The notes under the pieces: generated by a model
Told to the model about the DNA's origin: nothing
What the model saw: the letters and a program-made list of their open reading frames with translations, nothing else
The model's database searches: none
Shown: positions 16,368 to 25,314 of the stretch, piece after piece
Position numbering within the stretch: the stretch's first letter is position 1
Layout of the letters: each line of letters opens with the position of its first letter
Program-made: the position numbers and the translations under genes
Source of the DNA: Natronolimnohabitans sp. A-GB9
GTDB taxonomy: Archaea; Halobacteriota; Halobacteria; Halobacteriales; Natrialbaceae
Assembly: GCF_030848565.1 (NCBI RefSeq)
Contig: NZ_JAVDDV010000003.1
Span: 248,001-312,000 of the forward strand
Length of the DNA stretch: 64,000 bases
Reading direction: 5' to 3'

Positions 16368-17891
16368 ATGACGGAAACCCACGCCTCAGAACAGCGTGTT
16401 GCACGCATCCGCCGGACTCTCCGCGAACTTGATCCGGCCAGATACGGCTGGCTCGGCCTGCTCTCCGTACCGGGGTATCTGTTGGAATCACTGGCGTTCA
16501 TGCAGCTCTTCGCGCTGTTTTTCCTCCTGTTCCTGTGGGTGTTCGTCGAGCCGCTCGTCGACCGCATGCTGCAACGCGGGGCCGACGAGGAGACCGAACC
16601 CACCGACTGGATCCATATGGGCGACTGGCGCGAGTGGGCCGTCTCCTACCTCTCGATCCCGATCGCGTTCGTGAACCCCCTAATACTCGCCCAGGACGGT
16701 CTCCAACTCCTCGGGTCGGCGGTCGCCTTCGTCCGCCACCGCGGCTCGGTGCCCGACCCCGACGACGAGCGCCCGATCACCTACCGGCTGCCCGTCGACG
16801 GCACCTGGACCGTCGTCAACGGCAGCCTCGAGAAGGAGTACTCCCACTCGTGGCTCCCGACGACCCAGCGCTACGCCTACGACCTCGTGATTACGGACGA
16901 CGATGGCCGCTCGAGACCCGCGGGGACGAAACCGGCTCTCGAGGAGTACTACTGCTACGACGAACCCGTCCTCGCGCCTGCTGACGGCGTCGTCGTCGAT
17001 GTCTTCGATACCGACCTCGAGCCCTCTCGGGGCGGCGGGTTCGCCCACCCACTGAAACGGGATCTCCGGGGCAACTACGTGACGATCAAGCACGCGCCCG
17101 ACGAGTACAGCTGTCTTGCCCACCTCGTCCCCGGAAGCATCGCTGTCGTGCCGGGTGAGCGAGTCGAGCGCGGACAGCGGATCGGTCGGTGTGGCCATTC
17201 GGGTAACTCCTCGGAGCCACACCTCCATTTCCAGTTCCAGGATCATCCGACGTTCGAGATGGCCGCGGGGATCCCGCCCCGATTCGCGAACGTCGACGTC
17301 GAGTCGCCCTGGCTGGACGACGACGAAAGCAGGGAGTCACCTGCCGACGGCGAACCCGACCACGACGGGCCGACCGCGATCACTGCCGGCCAGCGAGTGA
17401 CGACCGTCGAGCCGGATCGTCTCGAAACCGATGCGGACACTGGCCGAGTGGAGACAGAACCGGCGACTGATGGCGCGGGGCCGTCGCACCCGACACGTAC
17501 ACCGTTACGACACCGGGCGCTCGCGACGCTCGAGCGACTGGGGCTCGGCATCGCGGTCGCCGGCGTGTTCGTGGTACTCGTGGGTATCGGTGGCGGAATC
17601 GCGGGCGTCGGCGTCGGGGTACTCGAGGTAGCGACCGTTCTCGCGGGTGCCGTAGTCGTCGGCCTCGGCTGGCGTACCATCGCCAGCCGAAGAGGAAGGG
17701 TCGCGAGGCCGGGTGGTCTCGGGGTGCCACTCGGAGTCGCTGGAGTAGCGCTTCTCTGGGCTGTCGCTCCGGCCGCTCGTTCGCCTGGAGAACTACTTTT
17801 CGTCGGCGTCACTGCATACGTCGCGTTCGCGGAGTGTGACCGGTACGTCCGCCGACGCTCGAGGCGACGAATCGGCGTCTCGCAGGGGTAA
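16368..17891 (+). CDS. M23-type (LytM) metallopeptidase-domain membrane protein
   Basis: A 507-residue protein. An N-terminal hydrophobic stretch (about 28-65) precedes a LytM/M23 domain (about 140-310). It shows the first metal site of the QRYAYD type (preceded by SHSW), a central RGNYVTIKH, and the second site GHSGNSSEPHLHFQF with HxH. A polar linker (about 315-385) and three to four hydrophobic helices at the C-terminus (about 390-490) follow. Archaea lack murein, so the target is not peptidoglycan; a role in cell-surface protein processing is an inference. The gene is leaderless-looking, with a TATA-like box at 16338-16346. Confidence 0.83.
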   Translation: MTETHASEQRVARIRRTLRELDPARYGWLGLLSVPGYLLESLAFMQLFALFFLLFLWVFVEPLVDRMLQRGADEETEPTDWIHMGDWREWAVSYLSIPIAFVNPLILAQDGLQLLGSAVAFVRHRGSVPDPDDERPITYRLPVDGTWTVVNGSLEKEYSHSWLPTTQRYAYDLVITDDDGRSRPAGTKPALEEYYCYDEPVLAPADGVVVDVFDTDLEPSRGGGFAHPLKRDLRGNYVTIKHAPDEYSCLAHLVPGSIAVVPGERVERGQRIGRCGHSGNSSEPHLHFQFQDHPTFEMAAGIPPRFANVDVESPWLDDDESRESPADGEPDHDGPTAITAGQRVTTVEPDRLETDADTGRVETEPATDGAGPSHPTRTPLRHRALATLERLGLGIAVAGVFVVLVGIGGGIAGVGVGVLEVATVLAGAVVVGLGWRTIASRRGRVARPGGLGVPLGVAGVALLWAVAPAARSPGELLFVGVTAYVAFAECDRYVRRRSRRRIGVSQG

Positions 17892-17929
17892 GAAACGGGA
17901 GAGTTGCGGAGACTGTCGTTGAAGTGATG

Positions 17930-17938
17930 TTTTTAAGG
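17930..17938 (+). promoter_or_regulatory. TATA box of pspA
   Basis: TTTTTAAGG lies about 24 bases upstream of the pspA ATG in otherwise GC-rich sequence. This is the spacing expected for leaderless haloarchaeal transcripts. Confidence 0.5.
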
Positions 17939-17960
17939 GTGACGAGCGATACGTACGAGT

Positions 17961-18797
17961 ATGGGCATCCTCTCGCGGACCTCCTACATCATCCGGTCGA
18001 AGCTCAACTCGGTGCTCAACCGTGCCGAGGACCCGACGGAGACGCTCGACTACTCCTACGAGCAGATGCGCGACCAGCTCCAGGACGTCAAGCGGGGCAT
18101 TGCGGATCTGACGACACAGAAAAAGCGCCTCGAGATGCAAAAACGGCGCCTCGAGGACAACGTCGAGAAACACAACGAGCAGGCTCGAACCGCGGTCCAG
18201 CAAGACCGTGAGGATCTGGCACGACGTGCATTAGAGAAAAAGAAGACGAAGATGAGCCAGATCGAGGACCTCGAGCGCCAGATCGCAGATCTCCAGAACC
18301 AACAGGATCAGCTGATCGAGAAGAAAAACGAACTCCAGAACCGCATCGAGGAGTTCCGCACGAAAAAGGAGACGATGAAAGCGCGATACGAGGCCGCCGA
18401 AGCGAGTTCGACGGTCTCGGAGGCGATGACCGCGACCGGCGAGGAGTTCGAGGACGTCGGCCGCGCCATCGAACGCGCCGAGGAGAAAACCGAGGACATG
18501 GAGGCCCGTGCCGCCGCACTCGACGAACTTCACGAATCCGGCGCCTTCGACGACGTCATCTCCGACAAAGACCAGATCGACCGTGAACTCGAGCAGCTAT
18601 CGAGCGACAGCGGCGTCGAGGCCGAACTCGAGACGCTGAAATCCGAGGTGGGCGAAAGCGAGACCGAGACGCCGAGCGAACCGGCCGACGACGTCGAGGA
18701 GGGCGACCTCGAGGACGTCGCGGACATCGAGGACGACGTCGAAGACAGCGAAATCGAGGCAGAACTCGCGGAGCTTCAAGACGAAGAGAACAACTGA
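17961..18797 (+). CDS. pspA: PspA/IM30 family membrane-protection protein
   Basis: A 278-residue PspA/Vipp1-family protein. The N-terminus MGILSRTSYIIRSKLNSVLNR is the membrane-binding amphipathic helix. AEDPTETLDYSYEQMRDQL is a conserved family segment. Long coiled coils cover about 30-195 (repeated K/E/Q-rich heptads, LEDLERQIADLQNQQDQ), and an acidic tail (about 200-278) is of haloarchaeal style. ESCRT-III-related PspA proteins polymerise on damaged membranes. A TTTTTAAGG box at 17930-17938 lies about 24 bases before the ATG, giving a leaderless promoter. The stop TGA (18795-18797) opens palindromic element B5. Confidence 0.92.
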   Translation: MGILSRTSYIIRSKLNSVLNRAEDPTETLDYSYEQMRDQLQDVKRGIADLTTQKKRLEMQKRRLEDNVEKHNEQARTAVQQDREDLARRALEKKKTKMSQIEDLERQIADLQNQQDQLIEKKNELQNRIEEFRTKKETMKARYEAAEASSTVSEAMTATGEEFEDVGRAIERAEEKTEDMEARAAALDELHESGAFDDVISDKDQIDRELEQLSSDSGVEAELETLKSEVGESETETPSEPADDVEEGDLEDVADIEDDVEDSEIEAELAELQDEENN

Positions 18798-18884
18798 TAG
18801 GGCTGCTAGGGGCTGCTGTACCGATCTCTGCCGGTCGACAGCGTGGGTCGGCGATCGCCGGTCGGTGACCACAGTAGTCCGTAT
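18797..18884. repeat. Family B element B5 after pspA
   Basis: About 88 bp starting at the pspA stop (TGATAGGGCTGCT...). GGCTGCTGTACCGAT is near the left and CACAGTAGTCCGTATGAG at the right. The inner core GTCGGCGATCGCC is shared with B3, B4 and element C1. The left end has a short direct duplication of GGCTGCT. Confidence 0.7.
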
Positions 18885-19003
18885 GAGACGCTCCCATCGT
18901 TCGAATCGCCGGCTTGTCGATCGACCATCACAGTGAGTGATGTGTTCTTCAGCGTATGTATGTGAGAACAACACCTACCAGGCATGACCTCGTACCGTGA
19001 CAT

Positions 19004-19345
19004 ATGGCCACAGAACTGACCCTCGATGACATCTCACTGACCAACCAGCTAGTCCTGCTCGGTGTCGTCGATCGCTACCGAAACGACGAGACGCCAGTCC
19101 AGACACACGAAATCCGCCACGTCTGTACGAACCGACTCGAGAACGTCGACACCGGTGTCGTCGGAACGGTCACCGAAGCCGACGTCACCCGATCGCTGTA
19201 CCGACTCGAAGCCGAAGGATTCGTCGAGGAGGTCGCTCCCGAGGGGACGTCGCCGACCGGAAAAGGTCGTCCCGCCTACACGCTCGATGCCGATCCCGAG
19301 GCGGTCTATGAGGGTGTCGACGACGAACTCATCGCGGACGAGTGA
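19004..19345 (+). CDS. Small winged-helix DNA-binding protein (113 aa)
   Basis: A 113-residue protein with one winged-helix fold. The helix SLTNQLVLLGVVDRYRN is followed by QTHEIRHVCTNRLENVD (helix-turn), VTEADVTRSLYRLEAEGFVEEV as recognition helix and wing, and a GRPAYTLD beta strand. PadR-like or MarR-like haloarchaeal regulators have this layout, and the G-(R/K)-P-AY-(T/R)-L strand is typical. It is isolated, with palindromic elements on both sides and no obvious target operon. The start is the ATG at 19004. The stop TGA (19343-19345) continues directly into ATACGGTCTCCTGTCG of element B4. Confidence 0.75.
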   Translation: MATELTLDDISLTNQLVLLGVVDRYRNDETPVQTHEIRHVCTNRLENVDTGVVGTVTEADVTRSLYRLEAEGFVEEVAPEGTSPTGKGRPAYTLDADPEAVYEGVDDELIADE

Positions 19346-19422
19346 TACGGTCTCCTGTCGTCACTGACCGCCGATCGCCAGAACGGGGCCGGCGATCGGC
19401 GGTAACTAGTTACAGCAGTTGT
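19345..19422. repeat. Family B element B4
   Basis: About 78 bp. The left terminus ATACGGTCTCCTGTCG sits at the stop codon of the winged-helix gene. The stem-forming core GCCGATCGCC ... GGCGATCGGC is the same module as in B3, and the right end GTTACAGCAGTTG is degenerate. The next gene on the opposite strand ends about 39 bp further on. Confidence 0.7.
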
Positions 19423-19460
19423 TGGAACGGGCGAGAAAAGAGTCGGGCGTCGTCGAGGAC

Positions 19461-19964
19461 TCACGTCGGCGTTCCGAGCACCGTAATATCGTAGTCGGCG
19501 ATATCGGTCGGCGACTCGAGAAGGATCACCTGAAACTCCCAGGCCGTCCCGCCGTCGAGATCGCCCGTCGTGTCGAGATAGCGCCCGATCTGATCGCCAT
19601 CGTCGGTGTAGACTCGCACGCGAACCTCGGCGACGTCGACGCGCTCGTCGCCGGTGTATTCGACGACACCCTGAACGGTCGATCCGTGGTAATCGTCCTC
19701 GAGGACGAACTCGTGGGCCTCGAGTGTGAGGTCGTCGAGGGAGGTCACGCCTTCGGTGACCTCCTGTTCGGCGAGTGACTGCGCCGCGGTCAGCTCCTCG
19801 GGCGAGCGGTCCTCGCCGTCGACGTCGTCGACGGTACCGTTCTCGTAGTGAGGATCGCCCTCGATACCGACGCCGTTGTCGCCGGTACAGCCGGCGAGGA
19901 CGGTCACGGCGCCGCCGCCGAGTGCAGTGAGGAGGAAGCGGCGGCTCGGTGTCGACCGCGTCAT
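19461..19964 (-). CDS. Tat lipoprotein with FxLyD-like domain
   Basis: A 167-residue protein from the ATG at 19962-19964. The signal is TRSTPSRRFLLTALGGGAVT with lipobox VLAGC (Cys about 26), a Tat lipoprotein. The mature region has an acidic segment and then a C-terminal beta-sandwich (about 85-165) with VVEYTGDERVDVAEVRVRVYTDDGD and WEFQVILLESP. This resembles FxLyD-domain extracellular proteins. It is anchored on the outside of the cell membrane and the ligand is unknown. Longer readings upstream were rejected because the extra residues lack signal features. Confidence 0.75.
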   Translation of the reverse strand: MTRSTPSRRFLLTALGGGAVTVLAGCTGDNGVGIEGDPHYENGTVDDVDGEDRSPEELTAAQSLAEQEVTEGVTSLDDLTLEAHEFVLEDDYHGSTVQGVVEYTGDERVDVAEVRVRVYTDDGDQIGRYLDTTGDLDGGTAWEFQVILLESPTDIADYDITVLGTPT

Positions 19965-20145
19965 CGCTGACCTCGTGTTCCGCGGCGCCTCACAGACGGA
20001 GGGGTTTCCTGGCCATGCATCGTCGTACTCGACACGGCGGATTCCTTTCAGTGTGGGCCCTGAACCAGCAGCGCCGCTATTGTAGACATCCGGAGTCGGT
20101 ATGTGCAACGCAGTCCCTTATTGTCACTTCCGGCGACCATGATGT

Positions 20146-21231
20146 ATGGGGTCTTCCGAGGACGACGAGACGCTCGAGTCCCACGGTACCGATATCGGGA
20201 AGCGGACGAGTTCGCTGACGAGAGTCCGGGAGTGGGTACTGGTCGAGGGAGACCGGCTGTTCGTCGCGACGCTCGTCTCGGTCGCCGTCTTCGTCCTGTT
20301 TCTCCTCCTGAACGAGGTCGGTATCATCGCGTTTACCAACGACGACTCGATCACCCGACTGGCCGGCGGGATGATCGCTGGCACGTTCTCGCTCGTGACG
20401 CTCGTCGTCTCGATCAACCAGCTGATCCTCTCACAGGAGTTCGCCTCGGCCGGCGATGCCCGCGACCAGCTCGCCGGCGTGATGGAGTTTCGGTCGAACG
20501 TCGCCGACGCAGCCAACGTCCCGGCGAGTCCGGCCTCGCCGTCGCGGCTCCTCGAGCTACTCGTCGAATCGACTCGGTCTCGAGCGCGGGGACTCGCCGA
20601 CGCGACCGCAGACTACGACGATGCCAACGCCGAACAGTTGATCGACGAGTATTCGAACAGGATCGAAGAGAGCGCCGATCGAGTCGACGAGACCCTCGAG
20701 CGAACGAAGTTCGGCTCGTTTCAGGCGGTGTCGGCAGCGATCAGCTACGACGCTGCCTGGCAACTGTACGTCGCCAAAAACATCCGGGAGCGATACGAAA
20801 ACTCGCTCCCTGACGAGGCAGTCGCAGAACTCGACGAACTGATCGAGACGCTGGAGCTGTTCAACACGACCCGCGAGCACTTCAAGACGACCTATCTACA
20901 GAAGGAACTTACGCGTTTCTCACAGCTGACGATCTACTGTGGCGTCCCGGCGATTCTCTCGGCGATGTTGATCGGCTTCGTCTACGCGGATCTCACCGGG
21001 CCGACCGTCAGCGCCGTGGCCCTTCCGTACGTCGTCAGCGCACTCATCGCGATCGTCGTCTCGCCGCTTGCTCTGCTTACCGCTTTCATTCTCCGGACGG
21101 CGACCGTCACTCGCCGGACGGCCTCTATCGGCCCGATGTTGCCACAGAAGGATCCCGAGGCCGGACCGTTCGGGGTGACCGACAGCAGTGGATCAGACGC
21201 TCCCAGCGGGAGCGTCGCCGAGACGGACTGA
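20146..21231 (+). CDS. Four-TM membrane protein, paralogue 1 of 3
   Basis: A 361-residue membrane protein with two N-terminal helices (about 38-60 and 75-95, ending in LVVSINQLILSQEF). A long, charged helical region of about 150 residues follows, then REHFKTTYLQKELTRFSQ and two C-terminal helices (about 262-285 and 292-320). The same architecture and the motifs S-I-N-Q-L-(I/V)-LSQE, REHFKT-x-Y-x-Q-x-EL and a YxxVPA turn recur in two more genes at 22675 and 23839. I know no function; the helical hairpin separated by a long cytoplasmic or external coil suggests a channel or signalling protein. Most diverged of the three copies. Confidence 0.78.
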   Translation: MGSSEDDETLESHGTDIGKRTSSLTRVREWVLVEGDRLFVATLVSVAVFVLFLLLNEVGIIAFTNDDSITRLAGGMIAGTFSLVTLVVSINQLILSQEFASAGDARDQLAGVMEFRSNVADAANVPASPASPSRLLELLVESTRSRARGLADATADYDDANAEQLIDEYSNRIEESADRVDETLERTKFGSFQAVSAAISYDAAWQLYVAKNIRERYENSLPDEAVAELDELIETLELFNTTREHFKTTYLQKELTRFSQLTIYCGVPAILSAMLIGFVYADLTGPTVSAVALPYVVSALIAIVVSPLALLTAFILRTATVTRRTASIGPMLPQKDPEAGPFGVTDSSGSDAPSGSVAETD

Positions 21232-21293
21232 ACGCGTTCCCGTGCAGATGACGGCCGACAGCTTATGACGCCGTCGTCGCTATTTCCCTGCCG

Positions 21294-21860
21294 ATGGAGT
21301 TGCTGGAGCGACTGCGTATCAGCGTCGACGAGTCGGTCGACATCCGAGACGACCTGAGCGCAGGGATCAACGTCACGTTGCACTTCATCCTACTGGGCGG
21401 CCTGGCGTGGGGATCCGGTCAGCCGTTTCTCTTTCCCAGCCTCGGTCCGTCGGCGTATCTCCTCGCGACCGGCGAGAAGCCACGTGCCGAAGGTGCTTAT
21501 CACGTCGTCGGTGGCCACGCGGTCGCCGCCGTCTGTGGACTGATCGCGTACCTGGTTTTCGCGGACGGGCTCGTCGTCACCGAGGCCTTCGAACAGGGCG
21601 AACGGTTCTCGAGCGAGGTCGGGTTGCTCGTCGTCAGCGGCGTCGTCTCTATGGTGTTGACGACGATCGGGATGCTCTGGACGAACACGAACCATCCGGC
21701 GGCCTGTGCGACGACGCTGATCGTCGCGCTCGGACTGATGTCGACGGCCGTCGAGGTCGGCATCATCGTCGTTGCGGTGACGATACTCGTCTGGGTTCAC
21801 GGACGCATCGTCGAGCGCGTACAGACCGTCTGTGGCGTCGAGCCGAAGGACCCGCGGTAG
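21294..21860 (+). CDS. HPP family integral membrane protein
   Basis: A 188-residue protein with four to five hydrophobic helices. Conserved HPP-family segments are present: FLFPSLGPSAYLLATGE in the first half and WTNTNHPAACATTLIVALG in the second, matching the H-P-P-A signature with Ala in place of the second Pro. Some HPP proteins have been implicated in nitrite or ion transport, but most are uncharacterised. It sits between paralogues 1 and 2 of the four-TM family on the same strand, 62 bp after the first. An HPP domain fused to USP occurs at 40818-42182. Confidence 0.82.
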   Translation: MELLERLRISVDESVDIRDDLSAGINVTLHFILLGGLAWGSGQPFLFPSLGPSAYLLATGEKPRAEGAYHVVGGHAVAAVCGLIAYLVFADGLVVTEAFEQGERFSSEVGLLVVSGVVSMVLTTIGMLWTNTNHPAACATTLIVALGLMSTAVEVGIIVVAVTILVWVHGRIVERVQTVCGVEPKDPR

Positions 21861-21888
21861 CCGTCGCTCGTCGGTCGAAAGCGACAGA

Positions 21889-22455
21889 CTACCTCGACTC
21901 GTCGGCCTCCTCGAAGGGTGCCTCGGCCGCTTTCACGTCGGACTCGAGTTTGGCGACCAGCGCGAACAATGCGCCGAGCAACAGTCCGTACAGCAGGTGA
22001 CCGACGAGGCTCTCGAAGGCCAGTCCCGGGAACGCGGTTTCGCCGGCGCCGACGGCCGCCCAGATCGGCAACACGATCATCGGAAGGAGGGCCCAGACGG
22101 CCAGCCCGTAGACGAACCCGGCGAGGGTCAATCGCAGCCCGGGCCCCATCGCCGCGAGGAAGCCGGTCTCGACGTCTGCCATGAGCGTCCCGAAGATCGG
22201 ATCGCGGGTGACCAGAAAGCCGAAGACGCTTCCGAGGACGAGCCCGTGAGCCAGGTGGAACAGCCAGCCTGCGGTACCGGCGGTCTCGAGGCCGTATATC
22301 GCAGGGACGGCCTCGGTGATGATCGCTGGATCGACCAGCCACAGGACCACTCCAAACAGGAGCGATCCGATCGCCCCGCCGACCGCGCCGCCGACCAGCC
22401 AGTTGAACGAGCCGCCGATACCGAACGTGGTCGGGTTGTTTACTTCGAAGCTCAT
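21889..22455 (-). CDS. Multi-pass membrane protein, unknown function
   Basis: A 188-residue protein with about five hydrophobic helices and many Gly residues (GGSFNWLVGGAVGGAIGSLLFGVV, then LFHLAHGLVLGSVFGFLV and VGHLLYGLLLGALFALVA). Two His residues in similar HLAHG and VGHLLYG contexts hint at an internal duplication. The polar C-terminus is acidic. Resembles haloarchaeal DUF6789-like membrane proteins, though this is a loose match. Convergent with the HPP gene, with 28 bp between their ends. Confidence 0.68.
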   Translation of the reverse strand: MSFEVNNPTTFGIGGSFNWLVGGAVGGAIGSLLFGVVLWLVDPAIITEAVPAIYGLETAGTAGWLFHLAHGLVLGSVFGFLVTRDPIFGTLMADVETGFLAAMGPGLRLTLAGFVYGLAVWALLPMIVLPIWAAVGAGETAFPGLAFESLVGHLLYGLLLGALFALVAKLESDVKAAEAPFEEADESR

Positions 22456-22674
22456 CGTACGTAATCGTCCGTCGGCAGGCAGAAAAGGACCGGCGCCCGT
22501 TCACGTATTTACGACCGCTTATACGCAGGTGTATCCCGCGTTAGCGGCGTTTATCGTCGATTACTTTCTGGGGCGACAATATAACTCATCCGTGATCGAC
22601 GGTACCGATCCTCGTGAACCGTCGTCTTCCGGGTGTAGTATTTTCCGAGTCGAACTTCTCTCTGCTGACGGGAA

Positions 22675-23700
22675 ATGAGCGACGCGGAGTCAGACGACGA
22701 TTCAGACGGACAGCGACGCCTGGGCGGCGTTCGAATGTGGCTTTTGCTCCGGGTCAACCGGTGGGTGCTCTCTGCCGGAATCCTGGTGGTCGTCTACGTC
22801 GTCCTCGTCGCCGCGAGCCAGCTCGATCTCACGCCGGTGCGGACGATCGTCGAGCAACACGACGGGACGTTCTGGCTCTTCTCGGCCTTTATCGGGGCGA
22901 TCATCACGGGGACGTCCATCGTCGTCACGATCAACCAGCTCGTACTCTCTCAGGAGCTCGGCGCGATCGGCGACCAACGCGAGCGAATGCAAGACTCTAT
23001 CGACTTCCGGCAGGACATCGAAGACACGATCGAGGAGGACGCGAGCCCGCCCGAACCCGCCGCGTTCCTGTGGGAACTCGTCGACGGGATCGAGGAACGG
23101 GGCCGCGAACTCGAGACGGTCATGGAGGACGAACGCGACGAGGAACTCAAACGGAAGGTCGAGCAGTACGTCGACGACGTCGCCGACAACGCACAGGCGG
23201 TGAAAGACGACCTCGAGGATGCACAGTTCGGAACGTTCGAAGTCATCTGGAGCGCACTCGAGTTTAATTACTCGCGGAAGATCTACGACGCGCGCAAGAT
23301 CTGTGCCGACCATCAGGAGTCGTTGTCCGACGAGGCCAACGAGAAGATCGACCACATGATCAAGACGCTGAAGTTCTTCGGCCCGGCACGAGAACACTTC
23401 AAGACGCTGTACTTCCAGTGGGAGCTGATCAATCTCTCGCGGGCGTTGTTGTACATCTCGGTACCCGCGTTGACGGTGATGGGGTTCATGCTCATGTACG
23501 TCGATGGGAGTACGCTGCTCGGCTCGACGCTGGGGATCGACAACCTGGTCTGGGTCACCAGCTTCGGGTTCGTCGTCGGCATCTCGCCGTTCGTCGTCTT
23601 CATCACCTACGTCCTGCGGGTCGCGACCGTCGCCAAGCGAACGCTGGCGATGGGGCCGTTCATCCTCCGGGAGTCCGAGCGAGACCAGGATCTGGGTTGA
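22675..23700 (+). CDS. Four-TM membrane protein, paralogue 2 of 3
   Basis: A 341-residue paralogue of the 20146 and 23839 proteins. It has two N-terminal helices (about 24-46 and 65-85), then INQLVLSQELGAIGDQRERM. A helical domain of about 150 residues contains AQFGTFEVIWSALEFNYSRKIY. The C-terminal half begins REHFKTLYFQWELINLSRALLY and contains two more helices plus the conserved exit AKRTLAMGPFILRESER. It is closer to paralogue 3 than to paralogue 1. Start ATG at 22675. The stop TGA (23698-23700) starts element B2. Function unknown. Confidence 0.8.
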   Translation: MSDAESDDDSDGQRRLGGVRMWLLLRVNRWVLSAGILVVVYVVLVAASQLDLTPVRTIVEQHDGTFWLFSAFIGAIITGTSIVVTINQLVLSQELGAIGDQRERMQDSIDFRQDIEDTIEEDASPPEPAAFLWELVDGIEERGRELETVMEDERDEELKRKVEQYVDDVADNAQAVKDDLEDAQFGTFEVIWSALEFNYSRKIYDARKICADHQESLSDEANEKIDHMIKTLKFFGPAREHFKTLYFQWELINLSRALLYISVPALTVMGFMLMYVDGSTLLGSTLGIDNLVWVTSFGFVVGISPFVVFITYVLRVATVAKRTLAMGPFILRESERDQDLG

Positions 23701-23779
23701 GACGGACCGCTGTCCGTCAGTACCAGCACGACCGCGATCCATCCTGGTCGCGCCGGGAAATCGGTACAGCAGTCCGTAT
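23700..23779. repeat. Family B element B2
   Basis: 80 bp between two tandem paralogues. The left end AGACGGACCGCTGTCCGTC sits at the stop codon of paralogue 2, and the right end ATCGGTACAGCAGTCCGTAT matches B1/B7. The inner CACGACCGCGATCC ... TGGTCGCG gives a second stem. Confidence 0.75.
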
Positions 23780-23838
23780 GTGCGGACGGTTCCTGCCGTA
23801 GCTATTTCCGACGAACGGTGGTACCCTCGCGTCGAGCG

Positions 23839-24876
23839 ATGAGCGGCGACGGTTCCCAGCCCAGCGACACGATGGCCGAGCGCAGCGAGTTACCGACCTG
23901 GATACACGAGATTCTATTGAACGCCAACCGGTGGCTCGTCACGGCCGGGCTCGTGGCGTTCGTCTTCGTCGGCCTGCTCATCGTCGCCGAACTCAGCCCC
24001 GTCTCCCTGCAGGCGCTGATGGACGAGAAAGAGCCCGTTCACACGCTCTTCCAGGCGCTGACGACCGCGCTCATCACCGGCGTCACGCTCGTCGTCACCA
24101 TCAACTCGCTCGTGCTCTCCCAGGAACTGGGCGCCGTCGAAGACCAGCGAAAGCGACTCGAGGGAGCCCTCGAGTTCCGTCGAAACATCGAAGAGTCGAT
24201 CGACGCCCCGATCAGCCCGCCGGAGCCGGCGTCGTTCGCGCAGGCGATCGTCGCGGCCTCCGCCGATCGGGCGACGGATTTTCGTCAGTCGGTTTCGGAC
24301 AGCCACGACGAGGAGCTGATCGAACGCGTCGACGACTTCGTCGACAACCTCACTACTCACGCCGACTCGATCCGTGACGAACTCGAGACGGCCCAGTTTG
24401 GTACCTACGACGTCGTCAAAGCCGCCCTCGACTACAACTACTCCTGGAAGATCTTCCGGGCACGTCGGATCAAAAACGCCCACGCCGACTCGTTTACCGA
24501 CGAGGCCCGCGAGGCCTACGACGAACTGCTCGAGTCGCTGAAACTGTTCGGCCTCGCCCGCGAGCACTTCAAGACGCTGTACTTCCAGTGGGAACTGATC
24601 AACCTCTCGCGGGCGATGATGTACGTCGCCGTCCCTGCGCTCGTCGTCACGATTTCGATGCTGTTGTTCTTCGACGCCGACACCGTGACGGGAACCGTCC
24701 TGGGGATCGACGCGGTCGTCTGGGTCGTCGTCGCGGCGTCGACCGTCGCGGTCACACCGTTCCTGTTGCTGATCGCGTTCGTCTTGCGGATCGCGACGAT
24801 GGCAAAGCGGACGCTCGCGATCGGCCCCTTCATCCTCAGAGACTCGAGTCGCGGCGAGGAGATCGAGTGGGAATGA
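23839..24876 (+). CDS. Four-TM membrane protein, paralogue 3 of 3
   Basis: A 345-residue protein from the ATG at 23839 (an in-frame GTG at 23818 adds seven residues). It is a close paralogue of the preceding gene, sharing INSLVLSQELGAVEDQRKRL, ISPPEPASFAQ, TAQFGTYDVVKAALDYNYSWKI, REHFKTLYFQWELINLSRAMMY and AKRTLAIGPFILRDS. Topology is two helices, a long charged coil and two helices. Tandem duplication followed by insertion of element B2 explains the arrangement. No known domain. Membrane stress sensing or ion conduction are guesses only. Confidence 0.8.
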   Translation: MSGDGSQPSDTMAERSELPTWIHEILLNANRWLVTAGLVAFVFVGLLIVAELSPVSLQALMDEKEPVHTLFQALTTALITGVTLVVTINSLVLSQELGAVEDQRKRLEGALEFRRNIEESIDAPISPPEPASFAQAIVAASADRATDFRQSVSDSHDEELIERVDDFVDNLTTHADSIRDELETAQFGTYDVVKAALDYNYSWKIFRARRIKNAHADSFTDEAREAYDELLESLKLFGLAREHFKTLYFQWELINLSRAMMYVAVPALVVTISMLLFFDADTVTGTVLGIDAVVWVVVAASTVAVTPFLLLIAFVLRIATMAKRTLAIGPFILRDSSRGEEIEWE

Positions 24877-24922
24877 TCGCCACCGGCGGAGCTATTTGTA
24901 TCTCGCCGGCCGAGGAATTAGT

Positions 24923-25207
24923 ATGGCAGGAACTACCACAGAAACCGTCCGCGTCTGGCTCGTCGAACGTACGTATTCCGACGACGAGCAGAACCTCATC
25001 ATCCTGACGTACGCGACCACCGACGGCGACCGATTCTTCCGCAAGGAGCGTGCGCTTACCTCGTATACCGACGTCAGGGAGACGACCGCCGCGGTCGACG
25101 CCGATCCCGTGAACCTCGGTACCGTCGAGGACTCCGACCTCCAGGAACAGTACGCTGCCGAGGCACAGCGGATGGCCGACGTTCACGATCCAGACGACGT
25201 CATCTAG
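24923..25207 (+). CDS. Haloarchaeal hypothetical protein (94 aa)
   Basis: A 94-residue acidic protein from the ATG at 24923; an upstream in-frame TTG was discounted. It is beta-strand rich in the first half (TETVRVWLVERTYSDDEQNLIILTYATTDGDRFFRKERAL), with a helical, acidic second half (DLQEQYAAEAQRMADVHDPDD). No signal, membrane segment or metal motif. The pattern fits a small cytoplasmic haloarchaea-specific family whose name I do not recall with certainty. It follows the third membrane paralogue closely and is followed by palindromic element C2. Confidence 0.65.
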   Translation: MAGTTTETVRVWLVERTYSDDEQNLIILTYATTDGDRFFRKERALTSYTDVRETTAAVDADPVNLGTVEDSDLQEQYAAEAQRMADVHDPDDVI

Positions 25208-25279
25208 CTGACTGTTTGCACCCCGATCACACAGTCCTCGTGTGATCTGGTTCGCACCGACGTTCAGTGGCTACTATAG
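25204..25279. repeat. Family C-like palindromic element C2
   Basis: About 76 bp with an 8-bp stem GATCACAC ... GTGTGATC at its centre and the right terminus AGTGGCTACTATAG. That terminus is the reverse complement of the left terminus of element C1 at 60387. It overlaps the stop codon of the 94-aa gene and a GTG at 25267, which makes that GTG unlikely as a start for the kinase that follows. Confidence 0.55.
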
Positions 25280-25314
25280 GCCTCCGACCGCGTACCGTCG
25301 TCCGTGACCATCGC

